Source: Neocallimastix lanati (nom. inval.)
Taxonomy: Eukaryota > Neocallimastigomycota > Neocallimastigomycetes > Neocallimastigales > Neocallimastigaceae
Assembly (NCBI GenBank): GCA_016946835.1
Contig: JACVTC010000151.1
Span: 165,001 to 229,000, forward strand
Reading direction: 5' to 3'
DNA length: 64,000 nt
Shown here: positions 1 through 10,973 of the stretch, one piece after another
Position numbering within the stretch: position 1 is the first letter of the stretch
Layout of the letters: every line of letters starts with the position of its first letter
The notes under the pieces: model-generated
What the model was told of the DNA's origin: nothing
Databases searched by the model: none
Seen by the model: the letters and a program-made list of their open reading frames with translations, nothing else
Position numbers and translations under genes: made by a program

Positions 1-510
1 AATGAACTTATTAATTTTTAATATTAATTAAGAACATGAATATCGATAACATTCTTTAAGAATATATCTAAATTCTTATATAAACTAAAAATATTTATTT
101 GTTATATTCTTAAAAATTTTTAATTTTTAATTTTTGTTTCTTTGTTTTTGTTGTTGTTGTTGCTTTATTTCAAATTAAATATAATTCTTTTATTAAATTA
201 ATTACAATTATATTTCTTTTAATAACTTTTATATTAATATCATTAGCTTTATTAATATTTTAATATAGTTTAAAATAAAATATAAAAATATAATATTCTT
301 TATATTAATACAAAATTAAAAATTATATGTATCTTTAAAATATATAAATAAAAAATTCTTTAAAAATAAATAAAAGGATAAAAAAAAATATTTTTTAACT
401 TTCTATATATTTATTTATTACTTCTTTAATAGCTAAAACATCTAAAAATTGAAACTTTAAATATATATATAATATTCTTTAATATTATTGAAAATTTCAT
501 TATATATATA

Positions 511-558
<48 letters not shown>

Positions 559-720
559 CTTCTAAAAGAACTATAAAAAAAAATTTAAAGAAGTTTATCT
601 ATCTTTAAGATATAAATGTATATATATATATATATATATAATTTAAATATCCTAATAAAATATTATTTATATTAATATAAAAATTAAAATTAAAAATCTT
701 TAAAATAAGCATATAAATAA

Positions 721-774
721 ATATTCTTTAAAAATGAAATATTCTTTAAAAATGAAATATTCTTTAAAAATTAA
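721..774. repeat. 18-bp tandem repeat, three units
   Basis: Three consecutive 18-bp units beginning ATATTCTTTAAAAATGAA; the third differs at one base. It is the densest part of a region (1-780) where ATTCTTTA recurs. Confidence 0.8.
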
Positions 775-3601
775 ATACTTATTTAAATATTTATACCAAT
801 TTGTTTAACATTTTCAAAGACTTATTATATATTACAAGATAATAATACCATATTATATAAACGAAAAATAAAGAACGCCACAATTTATATTAAGCCTCAT
901 TTAAAAATACAGCATTGTAAAATGCAAAACTCCCAAAAAAAAATAAATAAATAAACTAATGAAAGCGGAAAAACTCATTATTCAGTAATCGTTTTAAATA
1001 ATTATTGAGATGTAATTAAATTATACAATTATATAACAATAATTAAAATAAATAACAATTAATAATTAATAATAACTTTTTTAATTTTTTATTTTTTTAT
1101 GTAATATAAAATGGTATAAAAAAAAAATAATAAAAAACATTTTTAGATATTAAATCAGAATAAAGCTTAATATATAAAATCGTATATATTTCATAGTTTA
1201 AATAAATAACAATAGATTAACATTTAATATTAAATTTAATAACAATAGAGGAAGAAAAATATACATATATATATATTTACATATTATAGATAAATGAGGG
1301 GAAAATATAATTTACATCATGATTTAGTTGATGTATATGCATAATTCATTGAATGAATCTGCTATATTTTATAAAAAAAGTATTAACATTATAAAAACCA
1401 AGTATTTTAAAGTAATAATAAATTGAAAAAGGTTTGAAAAGTTTAAACTATTCGAATAAAAAAAAATTTAATTTAAATAGTTTATTTTATTGATCAAACT
1501 TTCTTAATTAAATTAAAATTTAATATATCTTTTATTTTATTTGATAATAGAGCCAGAAGTCTATTCAATTAAATACAAAAATAAAATATTTTATATATAA
1601 TATACTATTTATAATATACTGTTACTATATTAAATAATTACATAAAAACTATATAACAGTGTAATTTATTTATTTATTATAAAATAAATAAAATATATTT
1701 TGATTTATTATGTAAATATATTATGAATAATTGTATATTAATTATATCTAAATAATGTAACATCCAATTAAAGTAATTAATAATTTTCATTATTATATAA
1801 ATAATTTAATAAATATAAAATAAAATTTTAAGGCTTATACTTAAAAAATCTAAATTCTAACATAAATTATAATATAAATTATAATAATAATAATAATATC
1901 TACCAAAAAAAAAGAATCATTATATATTTATTCTATTACCTTCTCTTTTGATAGTATAATATATAATATATAATATAAATATAATAAAAAAATTTTTATT
2001 ATTACCTCTTAATATTAAAATATAAGAATTTTAAAACTTCCTTATCATCTATAAACCTCTTTCATTTTAATATAGTACTTTTTGTTGTAAAAGTAAATAA
2101 ATATTTTAATTAACAATTGAGTTTTTATTTATTTATTTATTTATTTATTATTTTTTTTGATAATGTTGAATGACTTAATTTTTATAAAAAAAAATAATTG
2201 AAGAATGATAAATATACTAAAAATGATTGGATATTACTTAGGCTAAATATAAATGAGGGATACTCCATTTTAAGATATATCTAATTTAATAATGTACAAA
2301 AAATAATTACATTTATATTTTTTATTGAATTACCTTTAAATATTTAAATAATACGGAATTATATCCTGTGTTAAATATCATTTAAAAAAAATTTATCCTT
2401 ATTATACCAATGATTATTCTATTATTTTATATTAACTGCATATTAAAAATATATTATTTATATATTATATATAATATTATATATAATATATTATAAATAT
2501 ACTATATAACAACAATATACAGGATAAATTATAGTTTTAAATTTTTAAAAATAATTAAAATATATTAATACATCTTTATTTATATAAAATATATTATTAG
2601 TATATTAATTATTATTTATTTCAAATTGAGAGTATACCGTGTAAATAAATTCAATTAATACTACCAATTTAATTAAAATATCAATTATTAAATCTTCATT
2701 AGCAAAGTAACAAAAACTTTATAGAAAAAAAAAAAAAAAACTAATACTATTTAAAATTTTAACAATATTTAATATAAATTTAGTTATTTATAATAGAATA
2801 TAAAATTTTATTTAATATTTGATATAATTTTAAACCTTTATAATTTTTCAATTTGTTTTATTTTGAATTAAAAATTTCATAATAATAATAAAAAGAATTA
2901 TTAAAGAATAATGCAGAATAGAATTTAAATTGGTTATAGTATTCAGAGGAGTAATTTAATATGGTATGGCCAATTTGTAAATATTGTGACAGTGAAAACA
3001 TTATATATGCTTGTGGTAACCCATACATATTGAACATTACACAGTTCTTGGTTATATTTACAGTATATTTAAATATATAAATATACTATTGTGAAAAAAA
3101 GAACATTATATATAAATAAAAGTAAGGAAAAAAAATTAAAAAAAAATTAAAATTTTAGTATTTTTAATATATTGAGTTTAAAAAATATATTTCAAATATT
3201 GTAAATTTGTTTTGTAACAAAATTTCCAACTTTTATATGAAAAGAAATTACAATTTGTAATATGTAATTAATTTGATTTACTTCTTCATTTGAACTTTTT
3301 TATTTTATTTTATTTTATTTTTATTTTTAAACTTATCATTATTTCATTTTAAAATTATTTTATTTATCATAATATTGTAATATTATGATAATTAAAAAAA
3401 TATATATACGGGTTAGTTTAAATCGCATTTTTTCCCTAAGCTTCATAAAATTTTATAGGTTAGGAATATATATTTAGTTTTTTAATAAAAAGGAATAAAT
3501 TAAAATATATTATATAATATATTATAAATTAATTATTATTGACAATATATATAATTTTTAGGTCAGAATTTTTGTGATATATACTTAAAATATTTTATTT
3601 A

Positions 3602-3853
3602 ATGATATTTACAAAATTATTATTTATATTAATAATAATTATGTGTTATAATCAAAAAGAAATAAAAATAAGAATAATTATTATAATGATATTTACAAAA
3701 TTATTATTTATATTAATAATAATTATGTGTTATAATCAAAAAGAAATAAAAATAAGAATAATTATTATAATGATATTTACAAAATTATTATTTATATTAA
3801 TAATAATTATGTGTTATAATCAAAAAGAAATAAAAATAAGAATAATTATTAAT
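3602..3853. repeat. 84-bp tandem repeat, three units
   Basis: Three essentially identical 84-bp units, the first starting at ATGATATTTACAAAATTATT. The unit is a multiple of three, so a frame stays open through it and repeats a hydrophobic 28-residue unit, but codon use is just AT-rich background and there is no other sign of a gene. Best read as a minisatellite. Confidence 0.85.
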
Positions 3854-6280
3854 TACTTTGAAATAGTAAATATCTTTTTTTTTTATTATTTATTAAAATA
3901 TTACTTTTACCTATGTATAAAATGCTCAACCGTATCACAAAAATTTTAACCCAAAAATTTAAAATAGGTAGCTAGCCTTTTTTTTTTTTTTTTTTTTTTT
4001 TTTATTTTTATTTTTATTTTGTGAGATTTTTTAGTACATATTAATGTACATTATTACATAATTTTACAATTTATAAATATATTTTTTTTATTTTATTTAT
4101 TAAAAATTTTATATATTTTATATATTTTAAATATTTTATATATTTTTTTAATTTTTTTTTTTTTTTTTATTTTATGAATTATACTCGAATGTTTATTGGA
4201 TAACAAATTTAATTTATCCAAATAGCGAAATAATTAAATCATAATTGTAATGATAATAATACTTATTTTTTTTTATTAAATTAAATAATATATAATGATT
4301 ATAAAAATTAATTGAATTTTTAATTAAAAATTTATTACTAATTTAATTAGTTTTTAATGGAAAGGAATACTTTGTTGCAAAAAAAAAGTTTACATTTAAC
4401 ATATAATATTAATATTAATATTTAAATTAATAAATTAACAATAAAAACAATAAAGAAAATTAATATATACATAAATATATATTTTTTTTTTTTTGATTTG
4501 AATATTAGGATTATTATTACTTTTTGTATGGACAAATAAGAATATTATTATAGAGGTAAAAACGGCTTAAAATTGAACAACTAGAAATAAAATAATTTTA
4601 TTAAAGTAGTTTTAATAAAAAAATTTTTATTAACATTTCTAGTTATTTTACTTCAAATTATACAGTATAAATAAAAGCAGTATATCATAATATATCTATT
4701 AATACTGAATAACCTGAATAACTTGATATTGATCAAAATACTAAGTGATTTATTAATTAATTAATCATTATTTTTAATACAATTATTTTCAAAAACAAAC
4801 AAACAAAAAAAAAAATAAACTTATTTCTTTTTTATTTTTTTTTTATAAAGATATTATATAAATAATAAAAAATGACCGTAAATTAAAATATATTAATTAA
4901 AATATATTGTAGATTATTCGTAATAATGCTAAATAATTAAATATATTATAATATTTAGAGTAATGAACAAATAAAAATAAGTAAGCTATTTATTATATTT
5001 TACAAAATACGAGATTTAAAAGGTTCATTTATATTTAAAGATGAAGTAATTAATAATAATAGAAATTTATTGCTTATAGACTTTATATCTATTCTTTAAA
5101 GTTTGTAATTTAAACTTTATTTAATTAATTTTTATTATCAAAAGAGAAAAAAAAATTTTTTTGTGTCAGAATATTTTTTGTGGAATAATTTGACTCGTTT
5201 TAATATTTTCATATATATTTATATTATATAAAACATATATATATATGTTAAAGATCAAATAATTAAAAAAAAAAAAAAAAAGAAATAAAAAAAAATTACT
5301 TATTTATTATTAATTACTATCATTTGGACTTTTGTATTTATTAAATATAGAATTTTATTTATAAATATATTTTGTTTTATAAATTTATTAAAAATTTTTT
5401 AATAATTATATTATATTTTATGTTTATATATTGTAATCATATGAATAGTTGATTTATAACTTATATAAAGAATTTGCAATTATAATTGAAAGTAAATAAG
5501 TTTATTTTTTGAAAATATTTTATGATTTATAAAATTAAATTTATAAAATAATATATATTTCAATAAACCTGAAAAATTATAAATTATAATATTAAATCTC
5601 CACTTTATATTTTTATAATTATAATTAATAAGAATTACTAGTTTAATTATTAATATATAATAATATGGCATTTTATATAAAATAATTATAATATATATAG
5701 TAATATTATTGAGAATAATATATATAAAATATGGTATATTTTAATAATCAATATAAAGTAAATATATTGGTTATAATTGAAAATATATATTTTAAAAATT
5801 TAAAATCAATGCTATATATTTATTCCAAGAAAGAATATTATAATATAAATAAATATATTGATATTTTAATATTTAATTAAAATTTATAAGAATTATTACT
5901 TTTTTTTTTCGTTTTTTTTGTTTTTGTTTTAATCTTTTTTTATTTTGACTTTTTAATAAAAAATAAAATAAATATAAAAATCTAATATATTAAAGTATAT
6001 TTTTATATATTGGTTAATTTTTAATTTAATTTATTAGGGTAGATAAGTATAACTATATATTATATAAAAATTTTGTATATAAATATGTTATATTCATATA
6101 ATATATTGAAATATATTAAAATATATTAATAATATATTATTTATATTTTTGTTTTTTTCGTCTAAACAAAATTTAATTTAACCGAAAATCATTTAAAAAG
6201 GGCTAGAAATCACTGAAAATTTTTTCTCTTCACAATTTGTCAATATAAACAATTTTAATATTTTTATTAACTCTAATAAA

Positions 6281-8841
6281 ATGGAAAGCTTAGCTTTATC
6301 CAACGTCAGTGTTCTTGCTAACACTGTTTCTATTAACGCTGTTGCTGCCACCAAGGTCGCTGGTGTCAGAATGGCTAAACCAACTCGTGCTCTTCACACT
6401 CCAGCTATGGTAAGGATTAAAAAAGAAAAGGATAAATATATATAACTAGAAACAAATTTACATTTTTTTTTTTTTTTTTTTTTTGAAAATATAGTAATCT
6501 TATTAATATAATAAAAATAATATATAATATAAATTTCTAATAATAATAGAAGACTACTTTTAAGGCTTCCAAGAAGGCTGCTGTTCCAGTCATGCAAGCC
6601 AAGACCTACGCTACTGCTCCAGTCATCACTAATGATGCTGCTGCTAAGAGCGAAATTGATGTCGAAGGTTGGATTAAGAAGCACTACACCCCATACGAAG
6701 GTGATGGTTCTTTCCTTGCTGGTCCAACTGAAAAGACCAAGAAGCTTTTCGCTAAGGCTGAAGAATACTTAGCCAAGGAACGTGCTAACGGTGGTTTATA
6801 CGATGTTGACCCACACACTCCATCTACTATTACCTCTCACAAGCCAGGTTACCTTGACAAAGAAAACGAAGTTATCTACGGTTACCAAACTGATGTTCCT
6901 CTTAAGAGAGCTATCAAGCCATTCGGTGGTGTTAACATGGTTAAGAACGCTCTTAAGGCTGTTAATGTTCCAATGGATAAGGAAGTTGAACACATTTTCA
7001 CTGACTACCGTAAGACTCACAACACTGCTGTCTTCGATATCTACTCTAAGGAAATGAGAGCTGGTCGTTCTAATGCTATTATGACTGGTTTACCAGATGG
7101 TTACGGTCGTGGTCGTATTATTGGTGATTACCGTCGTGTTGCCCTTTACGGTACTGACCGTCTTATTGCCCAAAAGGAAAAAGATAAGGCCGAACTCCAA
7201 AAGAAGCAAATGGATGAACCAACTATGAAGTTAATTGGTGAAGTCGCTGATCAAGTTAAGGCTCTTAAGCAACTTACTCAAATGGCTAAGTCCTACGGTA
7301 TTGATATTTCTAAGCCAGCTAAGAATGCCAGAGAAGCTACTCAATTCGTTTACTTCGGTTACTTAGGTTCTATTAAAGAACAAGATGGTGCTGCTATGTC
7401 TCTTGGTCGTGTTGATGCTTTCTTAGATTGTTTCTTCGAAAACGATTTAAAGAACGGTGTTATCACTGAATCTGAAGCCCAAGAAATCGTCGATAACCTT
7501 ATCTTAAAGTTACGTTTCGCTCGTCACTTACGTACTCCAGAATACAACGATTTATTCGCTGGTGATCCAACCTGGGTTACTATGTCTCTTGGTGGTATGG
7601 GATCTGATGGTCGTACTTTAGTTACCAAGACTTCCTTCCGTGTTCTTAACACACTTTACAACTTAGGTCCAGCTCCAGAACCAAACATCACTGTTCTCTG
7701 GAACAAGAACCTTCCAAAGAACTTCAAGGACTTTGCTACTAAGGTTTCTATTGATACTTCTTCTATCCAATACGAATCTGATGCTCTTATGTCCGCCAGA
7801 TTTGGTGATGATTACGGAATTGCTTGCTGTGTCTCTGCCATGAGAATTGGTAAGGATATGCAATTCTTCGGTGCTCGTTGTAACCTTGCCAAGCTTATGC
7901 TTTACGTCCTTAACCATGGTAAGGATGAAAGAACCGGTAAGCAAGTCGGTCCAGACTTTGGTCCAGTTCCAGAAGGTCCAATTCCATTCGATTGGATGTG
8001 GGAAACCTACGATAAGGCCATGGACTGGATTGCCAAGCTTTACGTTAACACTATGAACGTCATTCACTTCTGTCATGACCAATACTGTTACGAATCCCTT
8101 CAAATGGCTCTTCACGATACCGATGTCCGTCGTCTTATGGCTTTCGGTGTTGCTGGTCTTTCCGTTGTTGCTGATTCCTTCTCTGCTATTAAGTACGCTA
8201 AGGTTACTCCAATCCGTGATCCAAAGACCGGTTTAACTGTTGACTTCAAGGTTGAAGGTGAATTCCCAAAATTCGGTAACGATGATGACCGTGTTGACTT
8301 CTTTGCCAGAACTGTTACTGACAAGCTTATCAACAAGTTAAGAAAGACTCCAACTTACCGTGGTGCTACCCACACTCTTTCTATTCTTACTATTACTTCT
8401 AACGTCGTTTACGGTAAGAAGACCGGTTCTACTCCAGATGGTCGTAAGGCTGGTCAACCATTCGCCCCAGGTTGTAACCCAATGCACGGTCGTGAATTCT
8501 CTGGTGCCGTTGCTTCTCTTTCTTCTGTTGCTAAGGTTAACTACGATTCTTGTATGGATGGTATCTCTAACACCTTCTCTATTGTTCCAAACACTATCGG
8601 TAAGACTTTACAAGAACGTCAAGGTAACCTTTCTGGTTTATTAGATGGTTACTTCACTAAGGGTGCTCACCATCTTAACGTCAACGTTCTTAAGCGTGAA
8701 ACCTTAGAAGATGCTATGGCTCACCCAGAAAACTATCCAAACCTTACTATCCGTGTTTCTGGTTACGCTGTCAACTTCGTTAAGTTAACTCCAGCTCAAC
8801 AAAAGGAAGTTATTGCTCGTACCTTCCACGAAAAGATGTAA
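6281..8841 (+). CDS. pyruvate formate-lyase (formate C-acetyltransferase), hydrogenosomal type
   Basis: Glycyl-radical enzyme that converts pyruvate and CoA to acetyl-CoA and formate. In gut fungi it is the main pyruvate-cleaving step of mixed-acid fermentation and is reported in hydrogenosomes and cytosol. Exon 1 is 6281-6409 (43 codons), the intron 6410-6549 (GTAAGG...TAG, phase 0), exon 2 6550-8841; total 806 residues. The adjacent catalytic cysteines are at about 469-470 (motif [10 protein letters not shown]) and the glycyl-radical site is Gly781 in RVSGYAV near the C-terminus, matching Cys418/Cys419 and Gly734 of the E. coli enzyme. The first ~60 residues, rich in Ala, Ser, Lys and Arg, have no counterpart in the bacterial enzyme and resemble a targeting peptide. 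This start is chosen because the exon joins in frame and adds that extension; the first ATG in exon 2 (6592) would lose it. Codon use is strongly biased and much more GC-rich than the flanks, as for a highly expressed gene. No activating-enzyme gene is in the window. The family is of bacterial origin. Confidence 0.96.
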
Positions 8842-9482
8842 ATTACTTTTCAAAAATAAATTGTTTTTGATTAAGTTTTTTTTATAATACATTTAAAAAT
8901 AGTATTTTTTTAAAAAAAAATCAGTGACCAATTTTTTTTTAAAAAAAACTAATTTATTTTGTAATAATAAGAAAAAAATGTAATTTATATTTAAACCATC
9001 CCTCTAAAAATCAATATCATTAAAATAGTAACAAGATTTTGTTTTTATATTTATAAATAAATAAATAATAATAATAATAAGAATAAAAAATTATTTTATA
9101 ATTTTTTTTATAATAAAATAATAAAAAGATTAAAATCAAATAAAGCAAACAAAGTAAATAAAAATAAATAAAACATAAAAATTTGAAAAATAAAAGAAAT
9201 ATATATATATAATAAAAATAAAATCATTAAAGTTAATTATAAATTAATAATACTTATTTAAAAGGCAAATAAAAATAAATAAATAAACTTAATTTAATTT
9301 TACAATATAAATTAGTAAGATAATATTTTAATTTAAGGTGTATATGGAAAAAAGGTCCTAATAGGATAGGATAGTGAAGGTTAATAAAAACTGTGTTGTT
9401 GAAATAAAATTAAGTATTATTAAATGTAAATAGTATAGTTATTTATAATTAAAAATTTAAATTTTTAAACGTATCATCAGTA
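8842..9482. other. PFL 3' flank, AT-rich
   Basis: Contains the PFL 3' untranslated region followed by AT-rich DNA with AATAAA-like strings. Nothing else is recognised until LINE-derived sequence begins near 9483. Confidence 0.6.
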
Positions 9483-9681
9483 TTTGCTTGGAAGAGGTTA
9501 GTAATAGATAATATCTTAATGTACTTTCAAATAATTACCCAATTCTTTGTCACTTGTACCACGAAACAAAGACAATTAGTTGACAATATTCTAAACAAAG
9601 TTCAACTTCGTCAACTGTTCCGTATTTTGTGGGGATTGCAGAGTTTCTAACAAACGTAATACCATTAATTTGTCGATCTTT
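9483..9681 (+). mobile_element. LINE B copy 2, left part (internally deleted)
   Basis: The first ~55 bases match the endonuclease-coding part of the LINE B copy at 34785-34855; after a junction near 9545-9570 the sequence matches the C-terminal coding part at 38031-38152. About 3.2 kb between is missing, so this is an internal deletion and not a 5' truncation. It ends with TTGTCGATCTTT, repeated at 16659-16670 where the same LINE B resumes. LINE C is therefore inserted here. Confidence 0.8.
9670..9681. repeat. target-site duplication of LINE C copy 1 (left)
   Basis: TTGTCGATCTTT, 12 bp, repeated exactly at 16659-16670 just after the LINE C poly(A). Removing everything between restores an uninterrupted LINE B tail, as at 38138-38165. 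Confidence 0.9.
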
Positions 9682-9720
9682 CATTATATAAAAAAATCAA
9701 AAAATATAAATGTGTAAAAT

Positions 9721-9733
9721 ATGACGATATTAT
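9721..9733. repeat. target-site duplication of LINE A-1 (left)
   Basis: ATGACGATATTAT, 13 bp, repeated exactly at 15628-15640 after the LINE A-1 poly(A). It is coding sequence of the host LINE C. Confidence 0.92.
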
Positions 9734-9744
9734 TCCCCGAGCAG
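9733..9744. repeat. 12-bp duplication of the LINE A-1 5' end (left)
   Basis: TTCCCCGAGCAG, repeated exactly at 10315-10326 right after the poly(A) of the LINE C fragment between them. These are the first bases of LINE A-1 itself (the first T overlaps its TSD). Confidence 0.9.
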
Positions 9745-10277
9745 CATTTCGATAGTGGGGAACAGAGACATTTAAATGAACTACTTTTCAAAGGTTCATC
9801 TGAGTCACCTGTTCCAAAAATTGTGGGCTTGGCGGAATTCTTAACAAATGCAATACCTATCATAAGTAGTTCGTTTGAGCTATTATTTGATAGGTATTGC
9901 AAAATATCAAACTTAACCAAGAGCGTCGACGTCGTACTGATAAGGCATAATGAAAATACAGGATTATCATCTATTACTACGAAGGGTGATTCTTGCCCTA
10001 GTAGCTCAATAAATGATGAATCCGGGGAGAGTTTAGTGGACACCACACTATCTATTTTAAGGATGTTACTTCTAAATTTTATTTCTTTTTTATTTGATAG
10101 GAAGGGTAAAATTCCCGCATAGTACAACTTGCCGAAATACATAGTATTTTCGAGCTTTTTTATTTTTTATTTTTTATTTTTTAATTTTTTATTTTTAATT
10201 TCTAATGTACTTTTCACCTACATGTATTTTTTAAAATAAAATTTAATAAAGTTTTTGGAAGTGTATTCTCTTCCCTG

Positions 10278-10314
<37 letters not shown>
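9745..10314 (+). mobile_element. LINE C copy 2, 3' end only, inserted at the LINE A-1 5' junction
   Basis: Matches 16102-16658 almost base for base; the only substitution I see is in the coding part (TTCTTGCCC against TTCTCGCCC). It holds the last ~125 codons of the LINE C ORF, the 3' UTR with GGAAG...CTTCC near the end, and a poly(A) at 10281-10314. It is flanked by a 12-bp duplication of the first bases of LINE A-1. The open frame from 9721 is LINE C tail coding, and the long reverse-strand open frame over it is a shadow. Confidence 0.9.
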
Positions 10315-10316
<2 letters not shown>

Positions 10317-10402
10317 CCCCGAGCAGGGGTGTACTCGATTTATGTATTTAAATCGCCTGCAAGGGGAATTAACTTTACTCTTATAAAGTAGATCCACAGT
10401 AC
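10315..10402 (+). other. predicted structured RNA at the 5' end of LINE A
   Basis: Nested helices read by eye: TTCCCC 10315-10320 with GGGGAA 10363-10368; GCAGG 10323-10327 with CCTGC 10356-10360; CGATTT 10336-10341 with AAATCG 10350-10355. Next comes hairpin ACTTTA/TAAAGT (10372-10377, 10384-10389). GTACT 10331-10335, bulged between the second and third helices, can pair with AGTAC at 10398-10402, forming a pseudoknot. LINE B has the same order of parts with different helix sequences (33383-33460). The topology resembles HDV-like ribozymes of other LINEs, but the expected catalytic joining sequence is not evident. Confidence 0.5.
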
Positions 10403-10441
10403 TGGTGCAAAATAGTAGTAAAGTTATATTTTGTGTTAATT

Positions 10442-10471
10442 AATAACATTATGCGCAATGGTAATGTTATT
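10442..10471 (+). other. perfect 10-bp stem-loop in LINE A 5' UTR
   Basis: AATAACATTA (10442-10451) and TAATGTTATT (10462-10471) are exact inverted repeats around the loop TGCGCAATGG. The same stem-loop is kept in LINE A-2 near 16913-16942, so it belongs to the family's 5' UTR. Confidence 0.7.
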
Positions 10472-10973
10472 GGTAAAATTTTTCTGGTGAACACTCACTG
10501 CGGAATATAATGGTGCATTTTTGGAACATTGTTAAATAAGTTACACCCAAGAATTAGTAATACATTTTTATTGTATTTCTATTTTCATGTAGTATTACTA
10601 TTCTCATGTAAGAATCTATTGTATTCAATTGTATTTCAACTTTATATTTCATGTATCACGTTGTAAGAGATTGATTCACTCTAAATCTTGTAGTAATTTA
10701 TTTAACTCTTTACTAATTTTGTGCCATTTTATTTCATCAATTCAATCTTAGTCATTAAATACTTTATGATATTCAATTTAAATAATATACTGAAAAAAGT
10801 GCTAAATCAAATTATTTTTCAATCATTCAACAAACTACTAATTATCGAAATTATTTACTCCAAAAAGATATAAAATTATTACAATTCTCATTATACTCAA
10901 GACTTTATAATTAAAATTGACTTTTTTTTATTTTTTTTTTTTAGTTATTAATTTTTAGTTTTTTATTACTATT

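Larger units (their letters stand above)
1..6280. other. AT-rich gene-poor region upstream of PFL
   Basis: No convincing gene is visible on either strand. The sequence is almost entirely A and T, with long A or T runs (for example about 517-556 and 3979-4003), TA dinucleotide tracts, a short GTT run near 143-160 and many scattered short palindromes. The motif ATTCTTTA recurs roughly a dozen times within the first 780 bases. No LINE, LTR or transposase remnant is recognisable here, unlike the rest of the window. The last 140 bases before the PFL start are less biased and probably hold the PFL promoter and 5' leader, but no defined element can be named. Confidence 0.7.

Noticed and set aside
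2960-3085. Short frame with a Cys-x2-Cys start (MVWPICKYCDSE) near 2960
   Set aside because: Only about 40 codons, in AT-rich DNA, without a second metal-binding half or any similarity I can name.
6394-8644. Several reverse and shifted open frames over the PFL gene
   Set aside because: They arise from the strong codon bias of PFL; PFL has its catalytic motifs in one continuous frame.
6281-8841. PFL as bacterial contamination
   Set aside because: A GT-AG intron, an N-terminal extension and the surrounding fungal-type DNA argue against a bacterial fragment.
9684-10142. 152-codon open frame on the minus strand over the LINE C tail (also at 16052-16498)
   Set aside because: It is the reverse complement of a conserved LINE coding tail, appears in both LINE C copies for that reason, and has no start context or domain of its own.
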